Made by a program: the position numbers and the translations under genes. From Adiantum capillus-veneris (lineage: Eukaryota; Streptophyta; Polypodiopsida; Polypodiales; Pteridaceae), in NCBI GenBank assembly GCA_014529385.2, contig CM043965.1, positions 62,829,933 to 62,893,932 of the forward strand: a DNA stretch of 64,000 nt, written 5' to 3'. How positions within the stretch are numbered: the stretch's first letter is position 1; every line of letters starts with the position of its first letter. The notes beneath the pieces are model-generated. The model was given only the letters and a program-made list of their open reading frames with translations. It made no database searches and had not been told where the DNA came from. Positions 44,650 through 54,221 of the stretch are shown here, one piece after another.

Positions 44650-46385
44650 AATGATAGCATCTCATCTGTCACAGTTATCATCAAATGTTCTAGATATTTC
44701 TTCAATCTATAGCCATTAACACGGTATTTATGTGTGCACCACCCAAATCTGCCAACTGATATGTGCCATTGTCAAACTTGTTCACAACCGTAAAAGGACC
44801 TTCCCACTTGATTTGAAACTTTTTCTGAAAGGTATTGTCCAATTTACTATTGTATCGCAACACAAGATCACCCTTTTCAATTGCCTTATCTTTTACACAC
44901 TCATTAGCCTATATCTGAGCTTTCTTTGACACTTCCTCATAGTAGCTCAAAGTCAAAACTCTATCCAATTGCAAACATTGTAAATCCAACAATGTTTTCT
45001 ACCAAGTATCTCTTTGCTCTTCATCTCCCAATGACAACAATTTAAGTGCAGGAATCTCCACTTCAATTGGCAATAATGCTTCCTTGCCATAGACTAAGTG
45101 GTAAGGAGAAAACCCTGTGCTCGTTTTGAAAGCAGTTTTATAGGCCCATAATGCACAAGGCAACTCTAAATCCTAAGTTTTCCCATGTGTCTGGGTCATC
45201 TTTGTCAAGATTCTCACCAACTCTCCATTAAACATTTCATTGAGACCATTGCATTGTGGATAATAAAAAAAACTGTACCTGTGCTGTATATTGAGCTTTT
45301 TACAAAGGAAATCAAACAACTCTCCTCTAAATCCCGGTCCTCTATCAAAAAGTAGTTCTAATGGCACACCAAATTTACAGCATATATGTTCATATACAAA
45401 CTTATCCATTTCCTTACTTGTAATCTGTTTGACAGCTTTAGCTTTTGCCCAACGTGACAAATAATCCACTGCTATCAAGATGTAAGCATTCTTTTTACTA
45501 ATCATGGGTAAGGGTCCAATAGCATCAAGACCCCATTTTTCAAACACATCAAAAGCTAGAATTGTCTTTTGTAATTCGGGCTTCAAAATTCTCTTCCCTA
45601 TTTTCCAACAGGATAACCAAGATTTGCACCAATGGTTAACATCTTGCTGGATACTTGGCCACACGTAGCCTTCTTGTAGAATCTTATGTAACGTAATCTT
45701 CATGGCAAAATGGCCTCCACAAGATCCCTCACGATTTTCTTCCAAAATTTTATAAATTTCTTCTTTCCACGACACACGATGCAATACTAAATCATTTCCT
45801 TTCATGTAAAGCACATCATCAAGCATTTTGTACTTTCTAGCTTTTTTATAAAAGCATACTTTTTGGATGATGATAGACCCTCAGGTAAAAAAACTTGTCA
45901 ACAGAAAATCCACCTCCTTTGGTAACACTTCCCTTCCATGATATAAAGGGGCATTAACCTTCCACACAAACACACAAGTAATCATTTCTTGGGTAGCGTT
46001 ATGAGCTTTTTCATTTTGAGACCTTTCAAAATGTTGCAAACTCCATGTTTCGAACTTTTTAAGTAACGATTTCACCTTGAAGCATAAATTTTTCAGTTTA
46101 GGATTCTTATTCTTTCATACTCCCAATACTTGCTTCACAACCAACAAGGCATCTCCTTGCTTCAGTTTAGGATTCTTATTCATCCATACTCCCAATACTT
46201 GCTTCACAACCAACAAGGCATCTCCTTTGATTTGTAGGCGTCTAATTCCCAACGATTTTAGGAGGCGGTATGCGATGGGTTTTGGGGTTAGTGTTTTTGC
46301 GTCGCGGTCATAGACGCATCTGATCCATGCATTTTTTTTGCTAGTCACAGATTCACTCTCCCTACGAAGGTGGTCCATGCCAATC
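44650..46385 (-). pseudogene. Gypsy element G3: RNase H and integrase remnant
   Basis: RNase H piece 46,378-45,881 (LGIRRLQIKGDALLVVKQVL; LKKFETWSLQHFERSQNEKA). Integrase 45,826-45,173: zinc-binding HFAMKITLHKILQEGY...C-x2-C, core EKWGLDAIGPLPMISKK (Asp), LELLFDRGPGFRGEL (Asp) and NGLNEMFNGEL (Glu). The C-terminal end at 45,170-44,650 includes, through frameshifts, KWEGPFTVVNKFDNGTYQL. The RNase H is of the plant 'RVT_3' style, seen as the second RNase H in Tat-type elements. No chromodomain. Gag, protease and reverse transcriptase are absent. Confidence 0.8.
46092..46229. repeat. 69-bp tandem duplication in G3 RNase H
   Basis: Two units starting at 46,092 and 46,161 are nearly identical. 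The period of 69 is a multiple of three, so the protein simply repeats 23 residues (LLVVKQVLGVW occurs twice). Confidence 0.85.
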
Positions 46386-46399
46386 TCTTGGTCAAAGCT

Positions 46400-47160
46400 A
46401 GAATCCTCCGTGTCGTGAACAGTTCTCTCTATGTGGTATTTGCATCTGTGATCATCTCTGTGGCACTAGGACATCTGAGCAATCTTCGAGTCGTGGGCTA
46501 AGTTGACTATCTTTTGCAGATTCCAGCCGAGGGGCCCAAAACCTATAGAAAAGATAAGTTGTAATTAAGGACGATTACTCTTCTTTAAGAGAGGGGTATG
46601 TGACAAGTCAATTACGTGGCAACAGCTAGACGGACCCCTGCAATTCATGTTGATTGCTGATGTGGCAGATTTTTGGATTCTGCGTTGTAGATGCCACGTG
46701 GCAGAGTGCTACAAAATTTTCTGCTTTTTGCGCTGACTAATGACGTGGCACTACTGTACGGATTTCTACTTTTTATGCTGGCAGCTTTAGACAGATTTTA
46801 GCGCCGACTTTTGAGAGCAGTTGTTTTTAGGATTAAGTGCTTTTGGACTTGATTCTTTTGGGGGTCCGTTTTTAGCATCCCTTGTACTATTTGTAAGTGC
46901 CCCATGGGCCAGTCTTTGTGGCATCTGGATGTAGAGCTTGAAGAGATGTACCCATCGGGAGTTATACCATCTTCAAGCAATAATAAAGAAATAGTGAAAG
47001 GGGCACCAGTCTTTGGGGTCAACACGTCTTGGCTCAGAACTATGCTGCGCCGTGTCGTCTCTCTCTTTTATTCAAGTGTTTGAAGGTTAAATTGTGAAGT
47101 TTGTAGTTATCTCTGTGTTTCCCTCTGATCCCTCGCCACCCGGAAGTGATTACAGTAACC
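46400..47160 (+). mobile_element. Partial plus-strand chromovirus: 3' internal end and LTR
   Basis: A purine tract (AAGAGAGGGGTA, 46,587-46,598) is followed directly by TGTGACAAGTCAATTACG, the usual polypurine tract plus LTR start. The LTR (46,599 to about 47,160) has an AATAATAAAGAAATA poly(A)-signal region, then GGGGCACCAGTCTTTGGGG. The reverse complement of the chromovirus LTR at 48,215 shows the same block, so it is a relative in opposite orientation. The right edge is uncertain. Confidence 0.65.
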
Positions 47161-47239
47161 GGTGGTGGGCCATCTCAAGTAGTCCCTCCGTAAAAAGTGG
47201 TGAACTGCCTCCACATGGATCAGTCTCTTTGAGTGTGCA

Positions 47240-48071
47240 TATCAACAACAAGAAGAGACCTAAGCACCTTTGATCATAGTAATCCATGATGTTGGATAAG
47301 GGGCCAAAGTCCTCTCTAAGTAAGCAACGAAAACGCCCACAGATCTCATAGTATGCTGTGCATTGGCATAAATAGTGCTCCTTTGGCTCTGGCTCTCTCT
47401 GGCAAACTTGCTATAATCTCTCCTCTGGGGTTACACCTCTTTATCGGCCAATCTCTTTCTCCAACTGGTGAGATGAGTTGCGTAGCTGACCAATAACACA
47501 TCTCATGCCATGAGATAGGTTGGTGTCCTTATACTTGGGACATGAGATAAACCCATCACATGTCATGTGGGGAAGATGGTCCTGTTAAAAAGCTATCTTC
47601 GTTCCCAACTCACGTGACGGTGTGAAGAAATCAATCCGTCTCTGGCATTGTCTCTCTCCAAATCTCTTGAGTAAACTATCTTTGTGTCTGTTTAACTCAA
47701 GTAGATACAGTCCAAGACATCTCTGGCCCTGATAGCTCATGAGTCCAGAATGAGTCTAGAGAAGGGTCCGAAGCCTTCTCTGAATAGACAATGGAAGCGA
47801 CCCCGTATCTCGTAACACATTGTGCATTGACATATATAATGCATCTCCGTCTCTGGCTTTCTATGGCATAGGCGGCATATCTTGCTATCCCTTTGTATCT
47901 ACCAGTCTCAATCTCAACTTGGTGTGAAGATGTCCTTATGTGACCAATGGCACATCGTAACCCATGAGATAGATGTGTATCTATATAGTTGGGTCGAATC
48001 ACAAACCCATCCCCTGCGACTTGGAGAAGATGTTCTCTATAAAAATCCATCTTCGTGTCCAACTCCTGTGT

Positions 48072-48074
<3 letters not shown>
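47240..48074 (-). mobile_element. R-family retroposon R1: two successive partial copies
   Basis: 47,240-47,690 and 47,690-48,074 each carry the same minus-strand segment in diverged form (gene end upstream of the C-terminus). The second includes an open frame with GDGFVIRPNYIDTHLSHGLR and AIGHIRTSSHQVEIETGRYK. The retroelement C-terminus signature RTSSHxLxIETGR is followed in R2 by CRLC...H...C. The two copies lie in the same orientation, head to tail. Confidence 0.68.

Positions 48075-48125
<51 letters not shown>
48075..48125. repeat. (GA)n tract at the R2 3' end
   Basis: About 50 bases of GA (TC on the R sense strand), directly after the R2 tail 'gacgttaatatattatttcattt' read on the minus strand. 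It separates R2 from R1 and probably is the 3' tail of R2. Confidence 0.85.
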
Positions 48126-48128
<3 letters not shown>

Positions 48129-48214
48129 GAAATAATATATTAACGTCTTCAAAAGGCCAAAATGACCTATGAGACCAAACTGTTACAAAATTGTGAATCT
48201 GATACCATGTTTGG
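48126..48214 (-). mobile_element. R-family retroposon R2, 3' tail half
   Basis: Conserved R tail, matching 34,488-34,620. It ends at tttgg (48,210-48,214), which pairs with tctgg at 57,513-57,517 as the target duplication of the chromovirus cluster inserted between the two R2 halves. Confidence 0.7.
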
Positions 48215-48822
48215 TGGACACTCCAAGTCAAGAATCAATCGCGACAGCAACAAATAACCACTTCAAAACAATTCACAAATCACAATAGATTTGCATTGCC
48301 CCGGCGGAGTTCCGTGCCTAGAGATATTGGCCCCAAAGACTGGCGCCCCTTTCGGTATTTCTTTATGTATTAAGTCAATGTCAAAGTACAAAGAGCGGTT
48401 AGGGTTTCACTCTCAGACTCTGCGTCTAGATGCTCTGCATAGTGAGTTCTAAACCGTGTATATAAAGATTACAAACGATGCCCAAAAGCAGAGCCCCAAA
48501 AGCTTTCAATTCAAAACCAGTTTCTCTCTCTCTCTCTCTCGCAGTGAGAGCAAAATAAAGCAAAGCGTAGCCCAAAAGCTGGGATTTGCGTCGCTCAATT
48601 TTTTTTATTTTTATTTTTTTATTTTTTTCCACCTACGTGATTTCCGGAAATATCCGTACACTGCAGCTGCGTGGCCGCCTGCTTTTAGGGTTTCCAGCCA
48701 TTTTGGGGTTTCAGCCAGCAGTTAGGATTAGGGTTTCCAGAAATTAGGGTTTCTACAAAATTAGGGTTTATGGTAGAAATTAGGGTTTCTGTTGTCAGTA
48801 GCCACGTCATCACTTTGTGACG
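48215..48822 (-). repeat. Chromovirus 3' LTR with telo-box cluster and TATA
   Basis: On the sense (minus) strand it starts near GTCACAAAGTGATGACGTGGC. It carries several AAACCCTAA boxes at 48,725-48,805, a TATA-like CTTTATATACACGG near 48,457-48,470 and a CATAAAGAAATAC poly(A)-type motif near 48,355. The purine-rich tract AAGAGGGGAATA lies just upstream (48,824-48,835). These signals agree with U3-R-U5 order on the minus strand. Confidence 0.82.
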
Positions 48823-49421
48823 TATTCCCCTCTTGAAAGCATTGTGATCGACCGCGACTACGCTTGCAAAACCGACAAAAGCCATAAACCGTCTTAGCAG
48901 CCACTGACTGTTACTACCTATGTACTAGGGAACACACATCTAGCACATGTACCAAATCGACAGTCACATCACACGACATCACTAGACATCACAGGACATC
49001 ACATGACATTCAACATTCATTCGGATCTTAGACCATGATTTATCAGCAATGTAGCTAGCAATCACATCTAGGTCCAATCGGGACCTCATCGATGTCTGAT
49101 TGACTAACCCCTATTGCAACCATGCCTATTCGAGATCAATCAGACCAAACTGCTGCAGTCATTTCGTCTCTCAGTTCCTGCACTCAAAAGAAGAACAAAT
49201 CAGTATCATAATGAGGAATTCCATTTCATAAAGTCATCCAGCAGAATACTGTTAGCTCTCAGTATCCCTAAAGATCAAAGAGACATTAGTGACTTTAAAG
49301 TTTAGTATCAAAATCAAGGCATCTGTTGACAAAGGAGAGGAGCAACTCCCCTCTTGTGCATCCCACTGCACCAGATCTTCGGCCAAGGTGAATTTCCGGG
49401 TTCCATATGGAGTAGACTATG

Positions 49422-49874
49422 CTAAACCAAAGCATCGAGGTACAGTTTCACAATCCGAAGAGTATCTGCTAGGTCCTCCTCCTCCATCCACTTCGCATCA
49501 AATGCAGGAAAGTTCTTGAACTTAACCAAGAACCGCCTTCGGACTTTACCTTTCTTCGTATCCGTATGTCCCAAAATGTGTTTAGGAACAAGGGTCTCCT
49601 CGTTTTCTTCCACTTGAGGTTGCTCATTAGGCTCCCCATCATCAGGCACATCACCCTTAATAGGTTTCAAGAGACCCACATGGAATGCATTGTGAATCCT
49701 CCAAGTATCTGGCAGTTTCAATCGGAAGGAGACATCATTTATCTTTTCAATAATCTGGAAAGGTCCGTAGTATTGCATACTAAGCTTTGGAAAAAGCCTC
49801 TCCTTTCCCTTTTTCTTTCTTAGGCGTGCCTTCTCAAAACGTAAGAGCACCCAATCATCCTCCTTCAATTTCAA
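49422..49874 (-). CDS. Chromovirus integrase C-terminus and chromodomain
   Basis: 150-codon open frame. The first half is the GPF/Y module (YYGPFQIIEKINDVSFRLKL; WRIHNAFHVGLLKP). The second half is a chromodomain: VPKHILGHTDTKKGKVRRRF, then LVKFKNFPAFDAKWMEEEDL. Chromodomains steer integration toward marked chromatin. Normal aromatic cage positions are only partly kept (Tyr/Trp changes), as in many plant group II chromodomains. The sequence 48,823-49,421 downstream is 3' internal DNA without a gene. Confidence 0.88.
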   Translation of the reverse strand: MKLKEDDWVLLRFEKARLRKKKGKERLFPKLSMQYYGPFQIIEKINDVSFRLKLPDTWRIHNAFHVGLLKPIKGDVPDDGEPNEQPQVEENEETLVPKHILGHTDTKKGKVRRRFLVKFKNFPAFDAKWMEEEDLADTLRIVKLYLDALV

Positions 49875-49991
49875 GTCGCGAGGATGGCGATCCGCTGCCT
49901 ATTTCTGTCGTTCTTGAGACTTCTGCAAAGTCTCGCGAACCTTGGCAAAAGCCGTATCCAAATCTCGCGAATATTCATCCGCTTCAAATAT

Positions 49992-50831
49992 CTAATCTTT
50001 CGTGCTCAGGAAGGATGGAACCTTCGCAGCACTTTCAACAATCTCAAATGGTGTCTTCCCCGTCGAAGAGTGTATCTTGTTATTGTAGGAAAATTCCACC
50101 AAAGGTAAGTTCTTTTTCCATTGAGTCTTTTGATCCGAGATACAAGACTTCAGTAAATCTAAAACCACTGAATTGGCAATCTCAGATTGCCCGTCAGTCT
50201 GCAACTGGAACGATGACGAGAACTGCAACCGTGTGCCAATGTTCTCCCAAATTGCCTTCCAAAACAAACTCATAAATCTGGGGTCTCTGTCGGAGACAAT
50301 CGTCTCAGACGTGCCATGTAATCGGAAAATCATCGTGATCATTTTGTGTTCTCGGGAGATCAAAAATGAAATCCATTGCAATACTTTCCCAGCGGTGGGT
50401 GGGTATGGGTAAAGGCTGTAACAAGCCTTGTGCCTTATGCCTGTCAAACTTGAGCTTCTGGCATACTGCGCACAAACTCTTCCACATCCTTTTTGAGTCT
50501 CGGCCAAAAGAAGTATCTCTCTACCCCTTTCATGGTGGTAGCAATGCCGCGGTGACCCGTAAAAAGGTGGACAGTGGCATTCAGTCATAACCTTTTCCCT
50601 CAACGACTCTGTAACGCACAACATGGTTTTTCTTATCAAGTAGCCTTCCCGAAGGGAGTATCCTACTACTGTTTCCCCATCCCGTATCCGTGTGAAAATA
50701 TCTGCAAAATCTGTATCTGTGGCATACTGGTCGGCCATATCCTCGAAGCTCCTATGATGTATCGCAGAAAAAGCTAGAACCAACGGCTTCCGAGACAAAG
50801 CATCTGCCACCACATTCGTCTGTCCCTGCAC
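49992..50831 (-). pseudogene. Chromovirus integrase core
   Basis: 279-codon open frame starting at the RNase H/integrase link (NVVADALSRKPLVLAFSA). The zinc-binding HHCC part is scrambled by a shift that was later restored. The core has [20 protein letters not shown] (second Asp) and TDGQSEIANSVVLDLLKSC (Glu in GQSE). The first catalytic Asp block (WISFL versus usual MDFI) is damaged; another frame at 50,487-50,305 keeps [20 protein letters not shown]. Confidence 0.82.
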
Positions 50832-50852
50832 ATGGACAATCTGGAAGTGAAA

Positions 50853-51971
50853 CTATGACAAGATGTTCACCCACCGCATCTGCTTTTCCAAAAGCTTCTT
50901 CTGTGACAAGAAGTAGCGCAAACTCTGATGGTCTGTAAAGACAGTAAAATCCGCTCTGAGTAGGTAATGTCGCCACTGAGTAAGAGCATGGATAACCGCC
51001 AAAAGCTCTTTCTTATAAATCTGTGCTGTCATCTCCGGCCCAGAGAACAATCGGCTCTCGTAAGCAATGACATGGCCTTCTTGCATCAAGACCGCACCCA
51101 GACTACGACCACAAGCATCACAGTATACTTCAAATGACTTCTGCAAGTCCGGCAAAGTCAAATCTGGTCCTGTAGTCAATTTCTTGTTCAATGTTTGAAA
51201 GGCAGTCACCTCTGTGGATCCCCACGAGAAAGGGACTCCTTTTTGTATCAAGATATGCAAAGGGGAAGCAACCTGTGCAAACTTTCGTATGAACTGCCTG
51301 TAGTACGAACACATTCTTCAAATCGGGCCAATCACGTATAGTCTCTATCTTGGCCGAATCCACTTGCACTCCTGCTGCTGAGACAGTGTCCCAAAAAATC
51401 TCTGAAGCAGATGATCTCTGTGTTCTGCCTCATTCTTGGAGAAACAATGATATCATCAAAGAAAGTGCCAACAAATAGTCTGTACTCTTGAAAAATCCCG
51501 TCCATCATCCGGTTAAATGTTGCAGGAGCATTGGTTAAGCCAATAGGCATCACCAAAAACTCAAATAATCCAAAAAGTAGCCCGGAAGGTTGTCTTGTAG
51601 ACGTCTCCCGTCGCGATTCGGATCTGATGATATCCACTCTTCAGATCAATCGTGCTAAAGCACGAGGATCCCTATCACATTTCGAGTATATCATCGATCC
51701 TAGGAATCGGAAATCTGTTCTTGATGGTGATTTTGTTGAGAGCTCTATAATCGATGCACATTCTCCAAGATCCATCTTTCTTCAAATCCAGCAACAGTGG
51801 AGAGCAATACGGTGAAGTACTAGGTTGGACAAGACCCTTTTCCAAGAGGTCTTTCACTTGGTTCATAACCTTTTCAGTCTGCACTCGGCTCACATGGTAA
51901 GGTCGCCGGTTCGGTGACGTGCTTCGAGGTATCGGGTCAATGGTCTGATCTTCAGGCCCTCTAAAAAGCAA
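50853..51971 (-). pseudogene. Chromovirus reverse transcriptase and RNase H, inner copy
   Basis: 51,971-51,675: [20 protein letters not shown] and [20 protein letters not shown]. 51,637-51,332: [20 protein letters not shown] and [15 protein letters not shown] (catalytic box FFDD). 51,314-50,853: MCSYYRQFIRKFAQVASPLH and RNase H FEVYCDACGRSLGAVLMQEG, FTVFTDHQSLRYFLSQKKL. About 100 bases between FFDD and the thumb are deleted compared with the outer copy. Confidence 0.85.
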
Positions 51972-52390
51972 TCGGCTTGAGTGTGGAAAAAAATCTTGGC
52001 GTTCTTTTGATCAGGTCAAAACATATTCAACCTTTATCCATCGTTTAGTTTTCTCCCAAAAGAATGAGTAAAGAAACTGAAGTTCATCAAGTACAATTCT
52101 TTGAGCCCTTTATTTATCAAAGTCGCTTTCTCGGCCTGGTAGTTAACCACGGCGTAGTTCTTGTGGTACCAAGGGATCCTGAGTAGAACGTCACTCGCGT
52201 GCCCTGAACACCCCTGTCATTGCAAACGAAGTTTGCCAATGCTCGGTGTAATGGCCACATCCCATCCGGGTGCCAGTCGAACTACCACCGCCTGTGGCGT
52301 CAGTCTGTCGGGCGTAATTCCAAATCGAGCCGCCAATTCCCAGTGAAAAGAAGTTGGCCTTGGCTCCTTCAAAAGAGCTTCCTGATCCTT
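51972..52390 (-). pseudogene. Chromovirus protease region, inner copy, degraded
   Basis: Nearly the same DNA as 53,707-54,125 (offset 1,735 bases). Broken frames read VDVLLGIPWYHKNYAVVDYR-like sequence at the protease end. No single open frame, and the active site is not clearly readable. Confidence 0.65.
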
Positions 52391-52555
52391 CACTTTGCCC
52401 CAAAAGGGGCAAAGTTTGTACTTTCATTCATTAAATTCGGTGGAGGTCCCACGCCATGTGGTACCAGTTCTGCTTTTCTATCTGCCTTTTCTGCCACGTT
52501 CCTCAGTTGCTCTCGAACTCTCAAGCCTGTCGTCATCTTTATCATTCTGTTCTTT

Positions 52556-53107
52556 CTATGCCTTTTTAGGGCACTTCGTGGAGATATGTCCATGTTCCCT
52601 ACATCTAAAGCACTTCCCCTCTCTGATGAAGCGAGCTCTCTCCTCAGGAGTAAGCTTGGGTCGTGCATCCTTTTTCTCTGGATTGCCCTTTTTCTTTCTA
52701 CTTTCATCCCGAGAAGTCTGTTCTGCTCCTTGTGTCATGACCTCATCTGTGGGGTACGTCAGACTGCCCGAGAGAATGGCAAAACCCCGCTCTGGCCAAT
52801 TTCTCGTAGTCAATTTCTCTTTCAATGTCCGAAAGGCAGTCACCTCTGTGGGTCCCCATGAAAAAGGTACTCCTTTCTGTGTCAAGGTATGCAAAGGGGA
52901 AGCAACCTCTGCAAACTTTCGTATGAACCGCCTGTAGTACGAACACAGTCCCAAGAAGCTTCTAACTTCATGGACATTCCTCAAATCGGGCCAATCACGG
53001 ATAGTCTCTATCTTGGCCGGGTTCATTTGCACTCCTGCTGTTGACACAATGTGTCCCAAAAAATGTATCTCTGGTAGGAAAAATTCACTTTTCTTAGCAT
53101 TAATCAC
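52556..53107 (-). CDS. Chimeric pol-gag fusion ORF at a tandem-duplication junction
   Basis: 183 codons. The first ~100 encode the reverse-transcriptase thumb and linker (FLGHIVSTAGVQMNPAKIET; SFLGLCSYYRRFIRKFAEVA; VTAFRTLKEKLTT). From the junction near 52,792 the frame continues in gag nucleocapsid: GFAILSGSLTYPTDEVMTQG and the zinc knuckle CFRCREHGHISTKC. In the outer copy the same gag block lies upstream of protease (54,540-54,300). The fusion is in frame by chance or by selection; it is not a normal element gene. Confidence 0.85.
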   Translation of the reverse strand: MINAKKSEFFLPEIHFLGHIVSTAGVQMNPAKIETIRDWPDLRNVHEVRSFLGLCSYYRRFIRKFAEVASPLHTLTQKGVPFSWGPTEVTAFRTLKEKLTTRNWPERGFAILSGSLTYPTDEVMTQGAEQTSRDESRKKKGNPEKKDARPKLTPEERARFIREGKCFRCREHGHISTKCPKKA

Positions 53108-53706
53108 TAATGTGTGATCTCGTAATGCTTGAAAGACTTGAAGCAGATGATCTCTGTGTTCTGACTCATTCTGGAGAAAACAATGATGTCGTCAAAGAAA
53201 GTGCCAACAAATAGCCTGTACTCTCGAAAAATCCTGTCCATCATCCGGTTAAATGTCGCAGGAGCATTGGTTAAGCCAAAAGGCATCACCAAAAACTCAA
53301 ATAACCCAAAAGTCGTCCGAAAAGCTGTCTTGTAGACATCTCCTGGCGCTATCCTGATCTGATGATATCCACTCTTCAAGTCAATCCTGCTAAAGCATGA
53401 GGATCCTTGTAACCTGTCGAGTATATCATCGATCCTAGGAATCAGAAATCTGTTCTTGGTGGTGATTTCGTTGAGAGTGCTATAATCGATGCACATTCTC
53501 CAAGATCCGTCTTTCTTCAAAACCAACAACACTGGAGAGCAATACAGTGAAGTACGAGGCTGGACAAGACCCTTTTCCAAGAGGTCTTTCACTGAGTTCA
53601 TAATCTTTTCATTCTGTACTCGGCTCACACGATAAGGTGGCCGATTCGGTGGCGTGCTTCCAGATATCAGATCAATGGTATGATCTTCAGGCCCTCTCAA
53701 AAGCAA
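53107..53706 (-). CDS. Chromovirus reverse transcriptase, outer copy (199-codon ORF)
   Basis: Intact palm and fingers: [80 protein letters not shown] and the catalytic [17 protein letters not shown] replaces the usual F/Y-L/I-D-D. It ends at a frame change before QVLR/thumb, which continues at 53,107. Confidence 0.85.
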   Translation of the reverse strand: MLLRGPEDHTIDLISGSTPPNRPPYRVSRVQNEKIMNSVKDLLEKGLVQPRTSLYCSPVLLVLKKDGSWRMCIDYSTLNEITTKNRFLIPRIDDILDRLQGSSCFSRIDLKSGYHQIRIAPGDVYKTAFRTTFGLFEFLVMPFGLTNAPATFNRMMDRIFREYRLFVGTFFDDIIVFSRMSQNTEIICFKSFKHYEITH

Positions 53707-54125
53707 TCGGCATGAGCGTGGAGAAAAAAAATCTTGGCGTTCTTTTCTTCAGGTCAAAACATATTCAACCTTTATCCATCGTTCAGTTCTCCCAAAAGAA
53801 TGAGTAAGAAAACTGAAGTTCATCAAGTACAATCTCTAAGCCCTTCATTTATCAAAGTCGCTTTCTCGGCCCGGTAGTCAACCACGGCGTAGTTCTTGTG
53901 GTACCAAGGGATCCCGAGTAGAACGTCACTCGCGTGCCCTGAACACCCCTGTCATTGCAAACAAAGTTTGCCAATGCTCGGTGTAATGGCAACATCCCAT
54001 CCGGGTGCCAGTCGAACTACCACCGCCTGTGGCGTCAGTCTGTCAGGCGTAGTTCCAAATCGAGCCGCCAATTCCAAGTGAAAAGAAGTTTGCCTTGGCT
54101 CCTTCAAAAGAGCTTCCTGATCCTT
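53707..54125 (-). pseudogene. Chromovirus protease region, outer copy, degraded
   Basis: Duplicate of 51,972-52,390. Frames are broken; protease-end residues ...VLLGIPWYHKNYAVVDY can be read with shifts. Confidence 0.6.
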
Positions 54126-54221
54126 CACTTTGCCCCAAAAGTGGCAAACTTTGTACTTTCATTCATTAGATTCGGTGGAGGTCCCACGCCATGTGGTACC
54201 AGTTCTGGTTTTCTATCTGCC

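Noticed and set aside
48640-48822. Interstitial telomere array
   Set aside because: The TTAGGGTTT units are spaced by unrelated sequence and recur at the same place in each LTR; they are LTR motifs, not a telomere tract.
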